Source: Saprospiraceae bacterium (lineage in GTDB: Bacteria; Bacteroidota; Bacteroidia; Chitinophagales; Saprospiraceae). From it: a stretch of DNA of 64,000 nt. How positions within the stretch are numbered: position 1 is the stretch's first letter; each line of letters opens with the position of its first letter. The stretch spans positions 1 to 64,000 of the forward strand of contig JAEUUT010000142.1 in the NCBI GenBank assembly GCA_016787415.1, in the 5' to 3' direction. A program made the position numbers and the translations under genes. The notes below the pieces were generated by a model. That model saw only the letters and a list, made by a program, of their open reading frames with translations, did not search any database and was not told where the DNA came from. This document shows, piece by piece, positions 27,501 through 36,882 of this stretch.

Positions 27501-28762
27501 TAAAGAAACAAGGATTTTATTTGAAAGGTGAAAAAGAAAAACTCGATGAATTGGATCGGGCAATTAGTAAAATTTCCGGCTACAACTTACCTCTTCAAGA
27601 CCTTTCGTGGGAAAACATTCAGGAGAAACTTTTGCCGGATGAGGCTGCAATAGAAATTACCAGATTTCGAGATGAAACAAACGATAGCCTAATTTTTTAT
27701 GCAGTGCTTATCGTAACAAAAGGAATAAAAATACCAAAGGTATTATTTTTAGAAAATGGAAACGATTTGGAATCAACCATGTATAACCGTTATCTGAAAG
27801 GAAGATTTGAAGAAGTGGGCGACCTTTATGAGCACTATTGGATGCCAATTCAAAGTGAACTAAATGGTATTCGTCGTGTTTATTTGAGTGCCGACGGCAT
27901 TTACAACCAAATCAACCTGGATATTTTGCTGGTAAAAAAAGAAAGTGTTTATTTGTCTGATCTTATAGAAATAGTGCCGATAAGTTCTACAAGGGTACTA
28001 CTTGATCCGGAAAACGTTGATAATGTAGCAGTTTCACACGGGTCTGCTGTTTTAATCGGAGGGTTACAATATAGCACTGCTAAAGAAGAAGGTAGCGACA
28101 CGTGGAGTTTTTTGCCTGGTACATTGCAGGAAATTGAACAGATAAAAAACATTCTCGATAATCGCGGAATTCAGGCAGAACTGATAGAAGGTGAGGACGC
28201 AACAGAAGAGAAAATTACCAACCTTTCTGGTATCAATATTATGCATATTGCTACACATGGTTTTTTCAAACCTACATACTATGATTCTATTCAGAATATT
28301 CAAGCGCGCAAGTATATCGGGAAATTAAATAAAATAAATGACTGGACGCTTGATCCTTTATTGCGATCAGGTATCGTACTCAGCAATGCCAATAGTTTCA
28401 ACCGTCAAATTGATAGTACCGATGGGTTGCTTACAGCCTTTGAAATTGGTAACACGATGGATTTAAGAGGCACATCGATTGTTGTACTTTCTGCATGCGA
28501 CACCGGCAAAGGTGGTAATCAGTATGGAGAGGGCATTTATGGGCTGTGGCGAGGGTTTCAAATGGCTGGGGCACAATCTGTTATTATGAGTTTGTGGCCT
28601 GTTCATGATCAGGTCGCAGAAGAGTTCTTTCAGCATTTCTATACCAATTGGCTTGAAAATGGGCTTGAAAAAAGGAAAGCATTTTACGAAGCACGAAAAC
28701 AAATCAGGAATGATTGGAATGACCCAGGGCACTGGGGCGCTTTCATATTTGTATCCCAGTAA
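24533..28762 (+). CDS. Large secreted TPR-CHAT protease-like protein
   Basis: A 1409-residue protein. A signal peptide (LFKFCFLCLITFAQ, ending near residue 23) is followed by some 20 tetratricopeptide repeats (residues ~25-900; units such as YEKAIPLYQKSLDL and YDKAEPLIREVLDKI). A helical linker leads to a C-terminal CHAT domain (~1130-1409). The caspase-like dyad is present: H1242 in HIATHGFF and C1322 in LSACDTGKGG, with the usual GIYGLWRGFQMAGAQSVIMSLW after it. CHAT proteins are caspase-HetF-type cysteine proteases controlled by their TPRs. An exported CHAT would act in the periplasm or at the surface. It leads a four-gene AT-rich operon (gaps 29, 25 and 44 bases) that includes an EAD11-like membrane protein. 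Confidence 0.92.
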   Translation: MTTLLRITFLFKFCFLCLITFAQVPADIVTKMEQMIEAKQYDQAIELGEKTAKSLREKPEKELEYIGVIDNLAYAYEEKGEYLTAIPLMEEVCDRIKKRFGAESVQYFSTLETLAQNYKEAGNYASSEASYLEVIRIAGNQKNIKADDYINVLLGVSDLYLLERKFDKAELIIQDAIAFYKKKYGSNAVNLSLLNNLAEVYRYTKRYEEAEKIYLDILPKVKAKEGESGFYGIILNNLALTYKLKKDYEKAIPLYQKSLDLKGIYYSTESPEYITGRHNLAVAYLETKEFDKAEQLLLLNYKAQKKYQDFRHPLFHQTLNILVELYIETKQFDKASLYFKELIQIHKLIHGVDEDYCYFQGQLAEYLSSAGKYSEAEQAFKAGIGCMENIAENNQEKYAELVNLFGEFYRKQARYQEAETYLKKAIRISLTALGDQHENYAKSLNNLAIVYTETGQYSMVEPLFQEAIEIIKKSEGTASVSYLKTVLNLTGFYINIGRYDKAEPLIREVLDKIKQSNVFLPDVQANCLNNLAFLLKEKGEYEKAIEYQKESVKIWKEYSYEYEEDYALALNNLAMSLGNQNDGKESLALLEEALGILREKHDSGNKNYALLLKSKGVIYASHGLNAEAEACFIQSMELVKGRLNEFLPAYIEIVEGLANFYFENGRYKDAEDLTRQSLALQMKITGDQDINYITSINNLALLFLHLGRFTEAEPLFLEAIEKLQKSPSTPQLLLSDVMSNLGQLYQKIGLYDKSERLFIDVLAIREKQLGPQDNKIAQSANNLGTLYILTNRAEMACKEFQKASNILKLYPGMKIDYAITIDNLARSYAATNQPEKSVILYDEANKIFETYGGKSHPDYILNLFNLASFYYHNKRYDEAQQFYEKCFSSLKVLIRYSFSNSNPQEQRDYLADNVDIFEQYFSFLKESRLADPGLAYSNQLFTKGILLYAQKQMWQQLMEQDNKALKDLLKQRLALIKKLSNWYSMSDSELKKQGFYLKGEKEKLDELDRAISKISGYNLPLQDLSWENIQEKLLPDEAAIEITRFRDETNDSLIFYAVLIVTKGIKIPKVLFLENGNDLESTMYNRYLKGRFEEVGDLYEHYWMPIQSELNGIRRVYLSADGIYNQINLDILLVKKESVYLSDLIEIVPISSTRVLLDPENVDNVAVSHGSAVLIGGLQYSTAKEEGSDTWSFLPGTLQEIEQIKNILDNRGIQAELIEGEDATEEKITNLSGINIMHIATHGFFKPTYYDSIQNIQARKYIGKLNKINDWTLDPLLRSGIVLSNANSFNRQIDSTDGLLTAFEIGNTMDLRGTSIVVLSACDTGKGGNQYGEGIYGLWRGFQMAGAQSVIMSLWPVHDQVAEEFFQHFYTNWLENGLEKRKAFYEARKQIRNDWNDPGHWGAFIFVSQ

Positions 28763-28791
28763 CATTATTTCAAATTGAATTCTATAATGGT

Positions 28792-29775
28792 ATGCCTAAA
28801 ATTATTGCATTTTTGATAGCAATCTGCATCATTTCACCACCAGTGATCGGAAAGGCAGCCGCCCAAAATGATCCCAAAGCAGACATTGACTTTTTCAACA
28901 GGCAAATACCTGTATTCAAAAATTGGCTTGATCAAAATAATTTATCCTCATATTTTTCATTTGAAGAAAAACCATTTGAGGTGGAAGCAAAAAATTTGAC
29001 TTTGTATCTTCGTTTCAATGTAAGCGGCGTGAATACGAGTATAAATGCGCTCAAACAAATCAACAAAGTATGGCATGAACGTACAGGCTTCGAGTTGGAA
29101 GAGTCTCTTTTTCAAAAGGCAGTGTTTGTTTTTGAGATGCCGCCAGAGAATTTGGTTTTACGAGTGCGAAGCATTCGGGATCAGGAAGGACTAGGTATTG
29201 ATTCTCGGTTGAAATATAAAAAAATATCAAATTCAGATAACGACTTATCGGTATTTGATGTCACTAAGTTTTCATTTCTAAGGTCTGAGGTAAAAGACTC
29301 AACTGTTATACATAATTTTGAATTACCCGAATATATTTCAATATACTGTAAGATGAAGGGAGGTTCGCTTGACAAGCAAAAAAAGGAACGACAAATTTGC
29401 ACCTATATAAAAAACAAAGCAGAAGCCTATTTCACTAATAAAGGGGAGTTTGAGTCCAGTTTTTCCATTTCAACCAATATAATCAATTTCGGTGCGAAAA
29501 ATATAAAAAGAGAAGTAATTGAGCCAGGATGGTTTCCTGCTTTCGACCCATATGAAAAACTGAGTTTCTCTGTAAAAATCATGCCTGATCAATCTGGAAA
29601 TATACAAGTGTGGTTAGTGGTAGATGGGAAATATGGGCCTGGGCTTTTCAAGCCTCAGTCAGGTGACTATCACGAGATGTTTCCCGAATACAAGGAAGCC
29701 CTGAATACCTATACTCTACGCTTTATTCAAAATCAAATTCGGAATTGGTTGCTTGAAATGCCCAACCGACCTTAA
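28792..29775 (+). CDS. Secreted hypothetical protein of the TPR-CHAT operon
   Basis: A 327-residue protein I do not recognise. A signal peptide ends near GKAAAQ (residues 20-25). The mature part is mixed alpha/beta with repeated strand patterns (LTLYLRFNVSGVNTS, KAVFVFEMPPENLVLRVRS) and a central KQKKERQICTYIKNKAEAYF helix that resembles a short repeat of the N-terminal half. No catalytic motif or T9SS tail is visible. It starts 29 bases after the CHAT gene and 25 bases before the EAD11-like membrane gene. It may be a substrate or inhibitor of the CHAT protease, which is inference only. Confidence 0.75.
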   Translation: MPKIIAFLIAICIISPPVIGKAAAQNDPKADIDFFNRQIPVFKNWLDQNNLSSYFSFEEKPFEVEAKNLTLYLRFNVSGVNTSINALKQINKVWHERTGFELEESLFQKAVFVFEMPPENLVLRVRSIRDQEGLGIDSRLKYKKISNSDNDLSVFDVTKFSFLRSEVKDSTVIHNFELPEYISIYCKMKGGSLDKQKKERQICTYIKNKAEAYFTNKGEFESSFSISTNIINFGAKNIKREVIEPGWFPAFDPYEKLSFSVKIMPDQSGNIQVWLVVDGKYGPGLFKPQSGDYHEMFPEYKEALNTYTLRFIQNQIRNWLLEMPNRP

Positions 29776-29800
29776 CAGATCACATCATTAATTTATATTA

Positions 29801-30532
29801 ATGCGCATTATCAACTATGTCGTGATTGGAAAACTAATCACGATTTTCACAATTTTTGTTCACAGACTTCAACACAAATTTGTGTCTTCTCAAGTCATTG
29901 AACTATTTCTCATCATTGCCCCTCAGTTTGTAATGTGCCTTACTATGGCATTATTATTTTCCTCAATTTCAAAAAATGAAATCAGTAAAAATATCATGCC
30001 TATAAATGCCATACAAGGCTTGATTGGAAATTTATTTCCTGTTATATATACAATTTGTATGATAGTTGTATTAACAATCATGCCGGCTGGAACTGCAGAT
30101 GAGATAAATTCTTTTGGTCAAATAAAAATCATAGTAGGCATTATTGAAATTGTCATGGGGTTTTATACTGGTTTTTTAGCGTGGTGGCTGCTACAACGGG
30201 TTCATACAGAATTGCCACACCAAAAATGGTTACTTGCCAATTTAGCACAGTTTCAACAGCAAATCAAGGTACATCATGCCCATGAATTGAATAATTTTGA
30301 CTCAAAAGAATTAAAGCAACTATTGAGCAAAGGGAAAGTCAAGGAAGTCATCGAAATTCTCACTAATATCATTTCTGATAAAGTTGAAATGCGTGACTTA
30401 CTCAATCAGTTGATAAACCTGTCATCCCAGTATCACATTTACAATGAACAAAGGCGCCTAAATCTGATAAAAGACGACACTGTTGCCAATCAGGTAATAC
30501 ACGGTTTATTGCAGATCATTGATGATATGTAA
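29801..30532 (+). CDS. Membrane protein with C-terminal EAD11-like domain
   Basis: A 243-residue protein. Residues ~1-135 hold four hydrophobic segments (near 5-20, 33-55, 72-98 and 108-128). Residues ~165-243 match the pattern of effector-associated domain 11: LLSKGKVKEVIEILTNII, then LINLSSQYHIYNEQRR, then a closing helix HGLLQIIDDM. EADs are small death-like adaptor domains that pair with a matching EAD on another protein in NTPase or protease conflict systems. Here the domain would face the cytoplasm. No second EAD is seen in the operon, so its partner may be elsewhere. The membrane part suggests a pore or anchor. Confidence 0.78.
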   Translation: MRIINYVVIGKLITIFTIFVHRLQHKFVSSQVIELFLIIAPQFVMCLTMALLFSSISKNEISKNIMPINAIQGLIGNLFPVIYTICMIVVLTIMPAGTADEINSFGQIKIIVGIIEIVMGFYTGFLAWWLLQRVHTELPHQKWLLANLAQFQQQIKVHHAHELNNFDSKELKQLLSKGKVKEVIEILTNIISDKVEMRDLLNQLINLSSQYHIYNEQRRLNLIKDDTVANQVIHGLLQIIDDM

Positions 30533-30576
30533 TAAACGACGAATCGGTTTATTAAATAATTTTAAATACGAAATTT

Positions 30577-31803
30577 ATGAAAAATCTATCTTTTATGCTC
30601 CTCCTTGCAAGCCATCTCGCAGTAGCACAACAATCTTCCGCAGATTGGCTCGAAAAAGGACATAACGCGCAAGATAATGCTGAAAAACTGGCATGCTTTA
30701 CAAAAGCGATTGAAATGGCCTCACAGCAACATACTGCTTATGTGGACCGAGGACTTCTTCTGCTTGATATGAACAAGCCAGACCTCGCTTTGACAGATTT
30801 TAACCATGCATTAAATCTGAAGGGAAAAGATTCGAAAATTTATTTATATTCAGGTGTAGCAAGACATATGATGAACGACTTACCTGGAGCCATAAAAGAT
30901 TTTGGAATCGCTATTGATCTCGATAAAACTTACCCTGAAGGTTATTATTATCGAGGCATTGCAAAATATTCATCCAATGATCTGGATGGCGCAATAAGGG
31001 ATTTCACCAAAACAATTTGGATAGATAGCCTGTACGTTCCCGCTTTTTTTTATCGTGCCATTTCATTTGAAGAGCAAGGTAAACTTCAAGAAGCAATTAG
31101 TGACTTTAATCAGGTCATCACAATTGACCCATCATATATCTCGGCTTATATCAACAAAGGGGCTATTCTTTCAAAACAGGATCGTTTGTATGAAGCGTTG
31201 GAATGCTTCGGAAAAGTTGTAACTCTTATGCCTGACAACCCCCTGGCATACTTTAACAGAGGGATCACGCTTGCCAAACTGGGACAGCATGAAAAAGCCA
31301 TAAATGATTATAACCAGGCATTAAAAATTACGCCTGATGACCCCGCTATCCTAATTGAAAGAGGCATTTCTCTCGATAATACTGGCGAGGCATTATTGGC
31401 TTTGTCAGATTTTGATAGCGCAATTGCATTAGCACCAGATCAGGGTCTGGCTTATTTTAACAGAGGTGCTACAAAAAAAGGAATTGGCTTATTAAAAGAA
31501 GCCCTTGAGGACTATAACAAGGCTATTGAATTAATATCTGACCACCCCCATCTTCTTAAAGAAAGAGGAAGCCTGTATATTGATTTACACGAATACCAGA
31601 ATGCCTTGGAAGACTATGACAAAGCCTTAATATTGTCTCCATACGATCCTGATCTTCACAATGACAAAGGCTTCTCTCTAGAGCAACTTGGACGTTTGAA
31701 AGAAGCCAGAAAGTGTTATCTTGATGCATTAAAACTCAATCCCAATCATGAATTTGCTTCCAATAATTTAAAAAAACTGGAAGATAAAGGGATAAAAAAC
31801 TAA
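30577..31803 (+). CDS. Secreted TPR protein
   Basis: A 408-residue protein made almost wholly of tetratricopeptide repeats after a signal peptide (FMLLLASHLAVAQ). About ten 34-residue units are visible, for example AYFNRGITLAKLGQHEKAIN and AYFNRGATKKGIGLLKEAL. The repeats are of the Sel1-free, canonical type and give a superhelical scaffold. It is the last gene of the TPR-CHAT operon, 44 bases after the EAD11-like gene. A scaffold or regulator for the secreted CHAT protein is plausible. No enzyme domain is present. Confidence 0.85.
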   Translation: MKNLSFMLLLASHLAVAQQSSADWLEKGHNAQDNAEKLACFTKAIEMASQQHTAYVDRGLLLLDMNKPDLALTDFNHALNLKGKDSKIYLYSGVARHMMNDLPGAIKDFGIAIDLDKTYPEGYYYRGIAKYSSNDLDGAIRDFTKTIWIDSLYVPAFFYRAISFEEQGKLQEAISDFNQVITIDPSYISAYINKGAILSKQDRLYEALECFGKVVTLMPDNPLAYFNRGITLAKLGQHEKAINDYNQALKITPDDPAILIERGISLDNTGEALLALSDFDSAIALAPDQGLAYFNRGATKKGIGLLKEALEDYNKAIELISDHPHLLKERGSLYIDLHEYQNALEDYDKALILSPYDPDLHNDKGFSLEQLGRLKEARKCYLDALKLNPNHEFASNNLKKLEDKGIKN

Positions 31804-32053
31804 GAGTTCTTTTAAAAATACCACTGGGTTCGCGATACGTCCATTTGCAAGATTTTATCCTGCCAACCAAGAAAAATGGCGTTTGTATTTTGAATCGAGT
31901 TGTTTTTGAGGCTGACGAACATAATCCGAACATTTATTATTCTATTTACCTTTGGAGCAAAGTTTGGCTGACGCGTAGTCCATTAGAAAACAATCTGAAT
32001 ATTTGGATAAAAATCGGGCTTTTACAACCTTGTTTAATGGGATTTAATAACAT

Positions 32054-34252
32054 ATGAACGCCTTTTCGAACAAAATTCCGCTTGTCATTTTCTTCGTATT
32101 CTATATCGGTACAGTTTTCGCGCAAAACAACCTCGTTACCTACGCGGGCGGCGCCGGTAAGGAAACATTTTACGACGTTCTCCAAATCACCGATGGTACC
32201 TTTCTGGTGAGCGGCTACGCCGAAAACCTCGACTGGATCGATGCTACTGTGCCCCGAATACAACTCGCTTACACCGGCAATATTCCCAATGGGCAAGGCT
32301 CCGGCCGCTACGGAATTTTGTTGCACCTCAGCAGCAATTTGCAGCAGGTGCTTCATGTAGTGTATTTTCCGAAAGGCGCTGTGGAGGACATTCGGTTTAT
32401 CAAAACCAGTTCCCTACCCTATCACCCTACCGCAGATTTGTACTTCAGTTGTAATACTTCGGATTCCAATGCCAACAATGGCGGATATATCCTGGCAAAA
32501 CTCGATAACAATTTTGTAAACGGCATTCCGGCCGCCCTGGAATGGGTGCATCCGGTATGGGCCAAATCCGTGCCGAAGGAAAACCACCCCTGGGATGTGA
32601 GCGCCGACGGCAAGGTGTTTTACATTTCGGGAGAATCTTATGGCTACGACTGGAGTGCGGTGTATTGCCTGGATCAGAACGGCCAACGAACGCGGGTAAA
32701 CAACTGGAGAACCCATTGGCTGTCCAATGGAAACGAGTGGCGCGGCACGCCTGCTGCTGCCAATCCCCTGGGCAGTGCCGACTCCGTTCAATTCAGTGCG
32801 ATTGTACTGAAAGCCTGGGGTCGTTGCGACCTGCGCTCCTGGACGCTGAACGAATACAATGCCATACTGCCCGACGGAAATGGCGGCGCAAAAAAAGGAA
32901 CATGGCCGCTGGATGTGTTGTTTGACGGCCCATGCGACCCCGGAGCGCCTGCAGCAAATAGCCCTGGATATACAGGGTATTCGCTATCTGGCACCCCTGT
33001 TTACGGAGGGCAAAGCATCGTCATCGACAAACGCAACAACGACCTGTACATCGGCATGAATTTTAAAAGCGTACTGCCTGATGGCAACCCCGATTTTGAA
33101 CCGGCCGTCATTGCGATGGATTCAAGCGGAATGTTGCGTTGGTGGAGCAGATTGTACCATGAAGTGACGCCGGACGGCGACATGCGCAACTCTTCGCCCG
33201 ATCAGTACGTCGATGCGCTGGCCATCGACTATACCCACGACCGCCTGACGATAGGTGCGCGGTGCCACGGCAACAACGTTGAAAATTTTTGGGAGGGCAA
33301 TACCATTGCCGCTAACCCCACCGCGCAGGGTTTCCAGAACAATTTTACCGGCAGCAGTGGCAATATTCACATTTCCTGGTTGGGCAAACTGTCGTTGTCG
33401 GACGGCGCGCTGGCCCATTCTGCCTACATGGCAGAACTGGCAGAAGGGGCCGCTGGACTGGGTGTGCCGCTTGCAGACCTCAATCTGGCAGGCTGGCCCA
33501 ATCCCAACAGCGGATGGCCGGATGTAAATACCACTCGAATGGCCCGAAACAGTTTGAAAGTAACCAGTTCCGGCGATGTAGTGGTGGTGGCTACCGGGCG
33601 ACGAACCATCACGACTGCCAATGCGTACCAAAAAATGGTGCTGCCTTACTATGGCGGGTTGAGTTCCTGGAACAGTTTTGTGCGGGTGTACGACAACCAA
33701 CTTCGAGTGCCCAAATATTCATCGCTGGTTGTGGGCGTATGGGATACCCTCACGCAGGCGGGCGGCGGCAACACCGAACTGTTTGGCGTCTATAAAACGG
33801 AAAGCGGAGTGATCTGTGTAGGCCGGCAAATTGCGGATAACACAGGTATTCCGCAGGGAAACAATCTCCCTGTAATCGGGGTACCATCCTGGGGCAGCAC
33901 TGTACCCGAAAATGAAAGCGCTCTTCTGATTTACTATTCGGCCGCTAACCTGTACAATTCAAACGATGGTTTTTCAGGCACTTTCACGGGCGAGGCGCCT
34001 TTGCAGGAAAATGAAAGGATCGCGATTTTGCCCAATCCTGTTTCCGACTGGATGGAAATTACAACAAAAGAAATTTGGCCAGCAGGCACGTCTGTTTCCT
34101 ATACCATTTTCAATGCGCTGGGCCAGCCACTGCAATCGGGCAGGTATCAGGCTGGTGAAATACTGCACATTGCGCTGGTCAGCGGTGTGTACTGGCTTCA
34201 AATGGATGGGGGCGGCCGTAGCACATCATGTGCCTTCATCGTCAAAAAATGA
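32054..34252 (+). CDS. Secreted beta-propeller-like protein with T9SS sorting domain
   Basis: A 732-residue exported protein. A signal peptide ends near GTVFAQ (residues 19-24). The body has repeated strand-turn patterns with D/G/W (DGTFLVSGYAENLDW, DGKVFYISGESYGYDW, RNNDLYIGMNFKSVLPDG), as in seven- or eight-bladed propellers. I do not recognise a defined family. The C-terminal ~75 residues (RIAILPNPVSDWMEI ... ALVSGVYWLQMDG ... CAFIVKK) are a Por/T9SS sorting domain. It is likely a surface or released protein. It is monocistronic, with 250 bases of apparently empty sequence upstream. Confidence 0.8.
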   Translation: MNAFSNKIPLVIFFVFYIGTVFAQNNLVTYAGGAGKETFYDVLQITDGTFLVSGYAENLDWIDATVPRIQLAYTGNIPNGQGSGRYGILLHLSSNLQQVLHVVYFPKGAVEDIRFIKTSSLPYHPTADLYFSCNTSDSNANNGGYILAKLDNNFVNGIPAALEWVHPVWAKSVPKENHPWDVSADGKVFYISGESYGYDWSAVYCLDQNGQRTRVNNWRTHWLSNGNEWRGTPAAANPLGSADSVQFSAIVLKAWGRCDLRSWTLNEYNAILPDGNGGAKKGTWPLDVLFDGPCDPGAPAANSPGYTGYSLSGTPVYGGQSIVIDKRNNDLYIGMNFKSVLPDGNPDFEPAVIAMDSSGMLRWWSRLYHEVTPDGDMRNSSPDQYVDALAIDYTHDRLTIGARCHGNNVENFWEGNTIAANPTAQGFQNNFTGSSGNIHISWLGKLSLSDGALAHSAYMAELAEGAAGLGVPLADLNLAGWPNPNSGWPDVNTTRMARNSLKVTSSGDVVVVATGRRTITTANAYQKMVLPYYGGLSSWNSFVRVYDNQLRVPKYSSLVVGVWDTLTQAGGGNTELFGVYKTESGVICVGRQIADNTGIPQGNNLPVIGVPSWGSTVPENESALLIYYSAANLYNSNDGFSGTFTGEAPLQENERIAILPNPVSDWMEITTKEIWPAGTSVSYTIFNALGQPLQSGRYQAGEILHIALVSGVYWLQMDGGGRSTSCAFIVKK

Positions 34253-34464
34253 CCCCCTTCAAGCAGGGAAAGACGAAACCCAGGACGCATCTTTCGGCAC
34301 GGAAAGGTTTTTTAGACGGTTTTTATGCCCTTTCCCATGTTGCAATACTGCATTTTCATGCTTTCCGAAAAAAAACAACCAGAATTTCGGGATACATTTC
34401 CCACGTCCCCTAACTTTAGGAGTCCTATTCCTTCTTGCATCTTTACCCCCCCAAACCAACGAAA

Positions 34465-36825
34465 ATGAAACACTCCCAATCGGATCTGCTGTCTGAATGC
34501 AGGTCCCTGATCGAGCAGCAACGGTATGCCGAAGCCGTCAGCAAATTGCAGAACGCTCACTCCGGTTCACCTTCCTCCGACGTCCAGGCAGCACTCGGTC
34601 TGGCTTATTTTCTCCAGGAACAATACAGCCTGGCATCTGCCGCCTACGAAGAGGCGGTACGCCTGGAACCCTCCCGCGCTGAATGGCAGGAATTATTGCA
34701 GCAGGCCCGACACAACGAACTGGCCGAAGTGCATGTACCGGTGCCCGATGTGTATTTCTTCGAGCGGGAGCCCTTATTGCAGCCCCCTGTGATCGAGGCA
34801 GGTGTTCTGCCTCCGCCCCCACCATCGGCTCCTTCTGTTGGTGTTATCAAACAAATTCGTATAGCGCTGGGCAATGGCGTGGGCACGGTGGCTACTGGAG
34901 TCATGGAGTTTCTGTCGCGTACCTGGGGCAGGCTCGCAGGCTACAGAGACCGCGTCTGGACCAACTGGTATCGTCGGCCTTTTTTGCTTGGCATTCTGAC
35001 GCTGGCCTACATGCGGGAGAAACTGAATACCAATAACCTGAAATCGACCTATCCGAAAGGTGCGCTGGTAGGTTTTCAGTCGCCCGGGCAGACACCGCCA
35101 GAAGGCAGTTCGCATTTCCGGACAGCCAATGGCAGTTGGAACAACCTGGACAACCCGATGGAAGGCGCTGCAGGCACCCGTTTTTCCCGAAATGTCGGCA
35201 ATGAAGCCACCCACCCCCAGTCAGGCGACGACCTAATGACGCCCAATCCACGGGAAATCAGCCGCAAATTGCTCACGCGGGAAGGCGCGATGAAAGAAGT
35301 GCCTTTTTTGAACCTGCTCGCCGCCTGCTGGATACAATTTGAAAACCACGACTGGATCAACCACGGGGAAACGGTTCAGACCGATCTGCTCGAGATACCC
35401 CTGCATGAGGACGATCCGGCCCGGAAAAAATTCTGGCAGTCCAAAATAATGGTGCCTAAAACACAAGCCGACCCCACACGTATGCCCCAAGGAGAGGAAT
35501 CGCAAGTGTCTTTCATCAATGAAGTCACCCACTGGTGGGATGCCTCGCAAATCTACGGTAGCGACCAGGCCAAGGTGAACTCCCTGCGCAGCGGTGTAGA
35601 CGGCAAATTACGCCTGAACGCCGATGGCACCCTGCCGCTGGACAAGAAACAGGTAGAAGAAACGGGTTTTTCACGAAACTGGTGGGTGGGACTCACCCTG
35701 CTGCACAATCTCTTTGCCCGCGAGCACAATGCCATTTGCGACCACCTGAAATCGGCCTATCCGGACTGGGACGACAATCGCTTGTTCAACGTAGCGCGAC
35801 TGATTAATGCCGCTGTGACGGCCAAAATTCATTCCGTCGAGTGGACGCCAGCCATCCTTGCCAACAAAACGCTGGATAATGCCCTGAATGCCAATTGGTA
35901 TGGCCTGCTTACCAATCTTTTCAGCAAGGGCAAGACCCGCAAAACTGTGGCCAGTATCAATGTCCGCAATCCCGAACTGGGCGGCGTGGTGGGCAACCCC
36001 ATCAACAAGCACGGGGTGCATTTTGGCCTGACGGAAGAATTCACCGAGGTGTACCGCCTGCATTCCCTGCTGCCGGAAACCCTGCACATCCGCAAGATAA
36101 ATGAAGACGGCATAGAGGAAATACCTTTTGTAAAAACCCGACAGGCTGGTTCAGCCAAACTGACGCAACGGGTATCGATGGCCAATTTGTTCTACTCTTT
36201 CGGCGTGCAGCATCCCGGGCAATTGGTATTGAATAATTTCCCGAAATTCATGCAGGAACTGAGTATTCCGTTCAATCCATTGTTCGACCTCGGGGCAGTA
36301 GACATTTTGCGGGCCCGCGAACGCGGCGTACCCCGTTACAACGAGTTCAGAAGGCAACTGGGGCTGAATCCAATCTCCAGTTTCGAAGAACTCACCAATG
36401 ACGCAGCGCAGGTGCAGCAACTCAAGGAAGTGTACGGCAGCCAGCCCGAAGATGTGGAAAAACTGGACCTGATGATTGGTAACCTGGCAGAAGGACATCG
36501 CCCCAACGGCTTCGGCTTCGGGGAAACCATGTTCCAGATTTTTATTCTGAATGCTACCCGCCGATTGCAGGCCGACCGTTTCTACACCACCTGTTATACC
36601 GAAGAGTACTACACGAAAGAAGGTCTGGAGTGGATCGACAATACCGACTTGAAAGCCGTACTCCTCCGCCACTACCCCGAACTGGCCCAAACCGGCCTCG
36701 CCAATGTGAAGAACGCCTTTGAACCCTGGGATATGGACCCGCAACTCGACCCGGCACGGCACCCGCTGCGTGGCTGGGACAAGTCGCTCCAACCGGATCC
36801 GTGGAAGGGAGATGCACATCGTTGA
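34465..36825 (+). CDS. TPR-fused fatty acid alpha-dioxygenase (haem peroxidase family)
   Basis: A 786-residue protein. Residues ~1-90 form two TPR-like units, followed by a proline-rich linker (LPPPPPSAP, 115-123). Residues ~165-770 align by eye with plant and cyanobacterial alpha-dioxygenases of the animal haem peroxidase superfamily: distal haem histidine H295 in ENHDWINH, IHSVEWTPAIL, then EVYRLHSLLPETL with catalytic Y530 and proximal H533 in the diagnostic YxxH arrangement. Such enzymes add O2 to the alpha carbon of fatty acids to give 2-hydroperoxides. The ATG at 34465 is chosen; an upstream codon at 34435 adds only ten residues. It probably leads an operon with a membrane protein 57 bases downstream. 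No signal peptide is present. Confidence 0.85.
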   Translation: MKHSQSDLLSECRSLIEQQRYAEAVSKLQNAHSGSPSSDVQAALGLAYFLQEQYSLASAAYEEAVRLEPSRAEWQELLQQARHNELAEVHVPVPDVYFFEREPLLQPPVIEAGVLPPPPPSAPSVGVIKQIRIALGNGVGTVATGVMEFLSRTWGRLAGYRDRVWTNWYRRPFLLGILTLAYMREKLNTNNLKSTYPKGALVGFQSPGQTPPEGSSHFRTANGSWNNLDNPMEGAAGTRFSRNVGNEATHPQSGDDLMTPNPREISRKLLTREGAMKEVPFLNLLAACWIQFENHDWINHGETVQTDLLEIPLHEDDPARKKFWQSKIMVPKTQADPTRMPQGEESQVSFINEVTHWWDASQIYGSDQAKVNSLRSGVDGKLRLNADGTLPLDKKQVEETGFSRNWWVGLTLLHNLFAREHNAICDHLKSAYPDWDDNRLFNVARLINAAVTAKIHSVEWTPAILANKTLDNALNANWYGLLTNLFSKGKTRKTVASINVRNPELGGVVGNPINKHGVHFGLTEEFTEVYRLHSLLPETLHIRKINEDGIEEIPFVKTRQAGSAKLTQRVSMANLFYSFGVQHPGQLVLNNFPKFMQELSIPFNPLFDLGAVDILRARERGVPRYNEFRRQLGLNPISSFEELTNDAAQVQQLKEVYGSQPEDVEKLDLMIGNLAEGHRPNGFGFGETMFQIFILNATRRLQADRFYTTCYTEEYYTKEGLEWIDNTDLKAVLLRHYPELAQTGLANVKNAFEPWDMDPQLDPARHPLRGWDKSLQPDPWKGDAHR

Positions 36826-36882
36826 ACGACCTTTTAAAATTGGCGCTATTTTGCAAGACTCATTTTTCCAGCCTTCTACCGT

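Noticed and set aside
24533..28762. CHAT protein as the protease of a type III CRISPR (craspase) system
   Set aside because: No cas genes are near, the protein has a signal peptide and its TPR array is much longer than in those proteins.
31845..32057. A 70-codon reading frame between the TPR and T9SS genes
   Set aside because: It runs over the next gene's start in another frame and shows no signal peptide or domain pattern.
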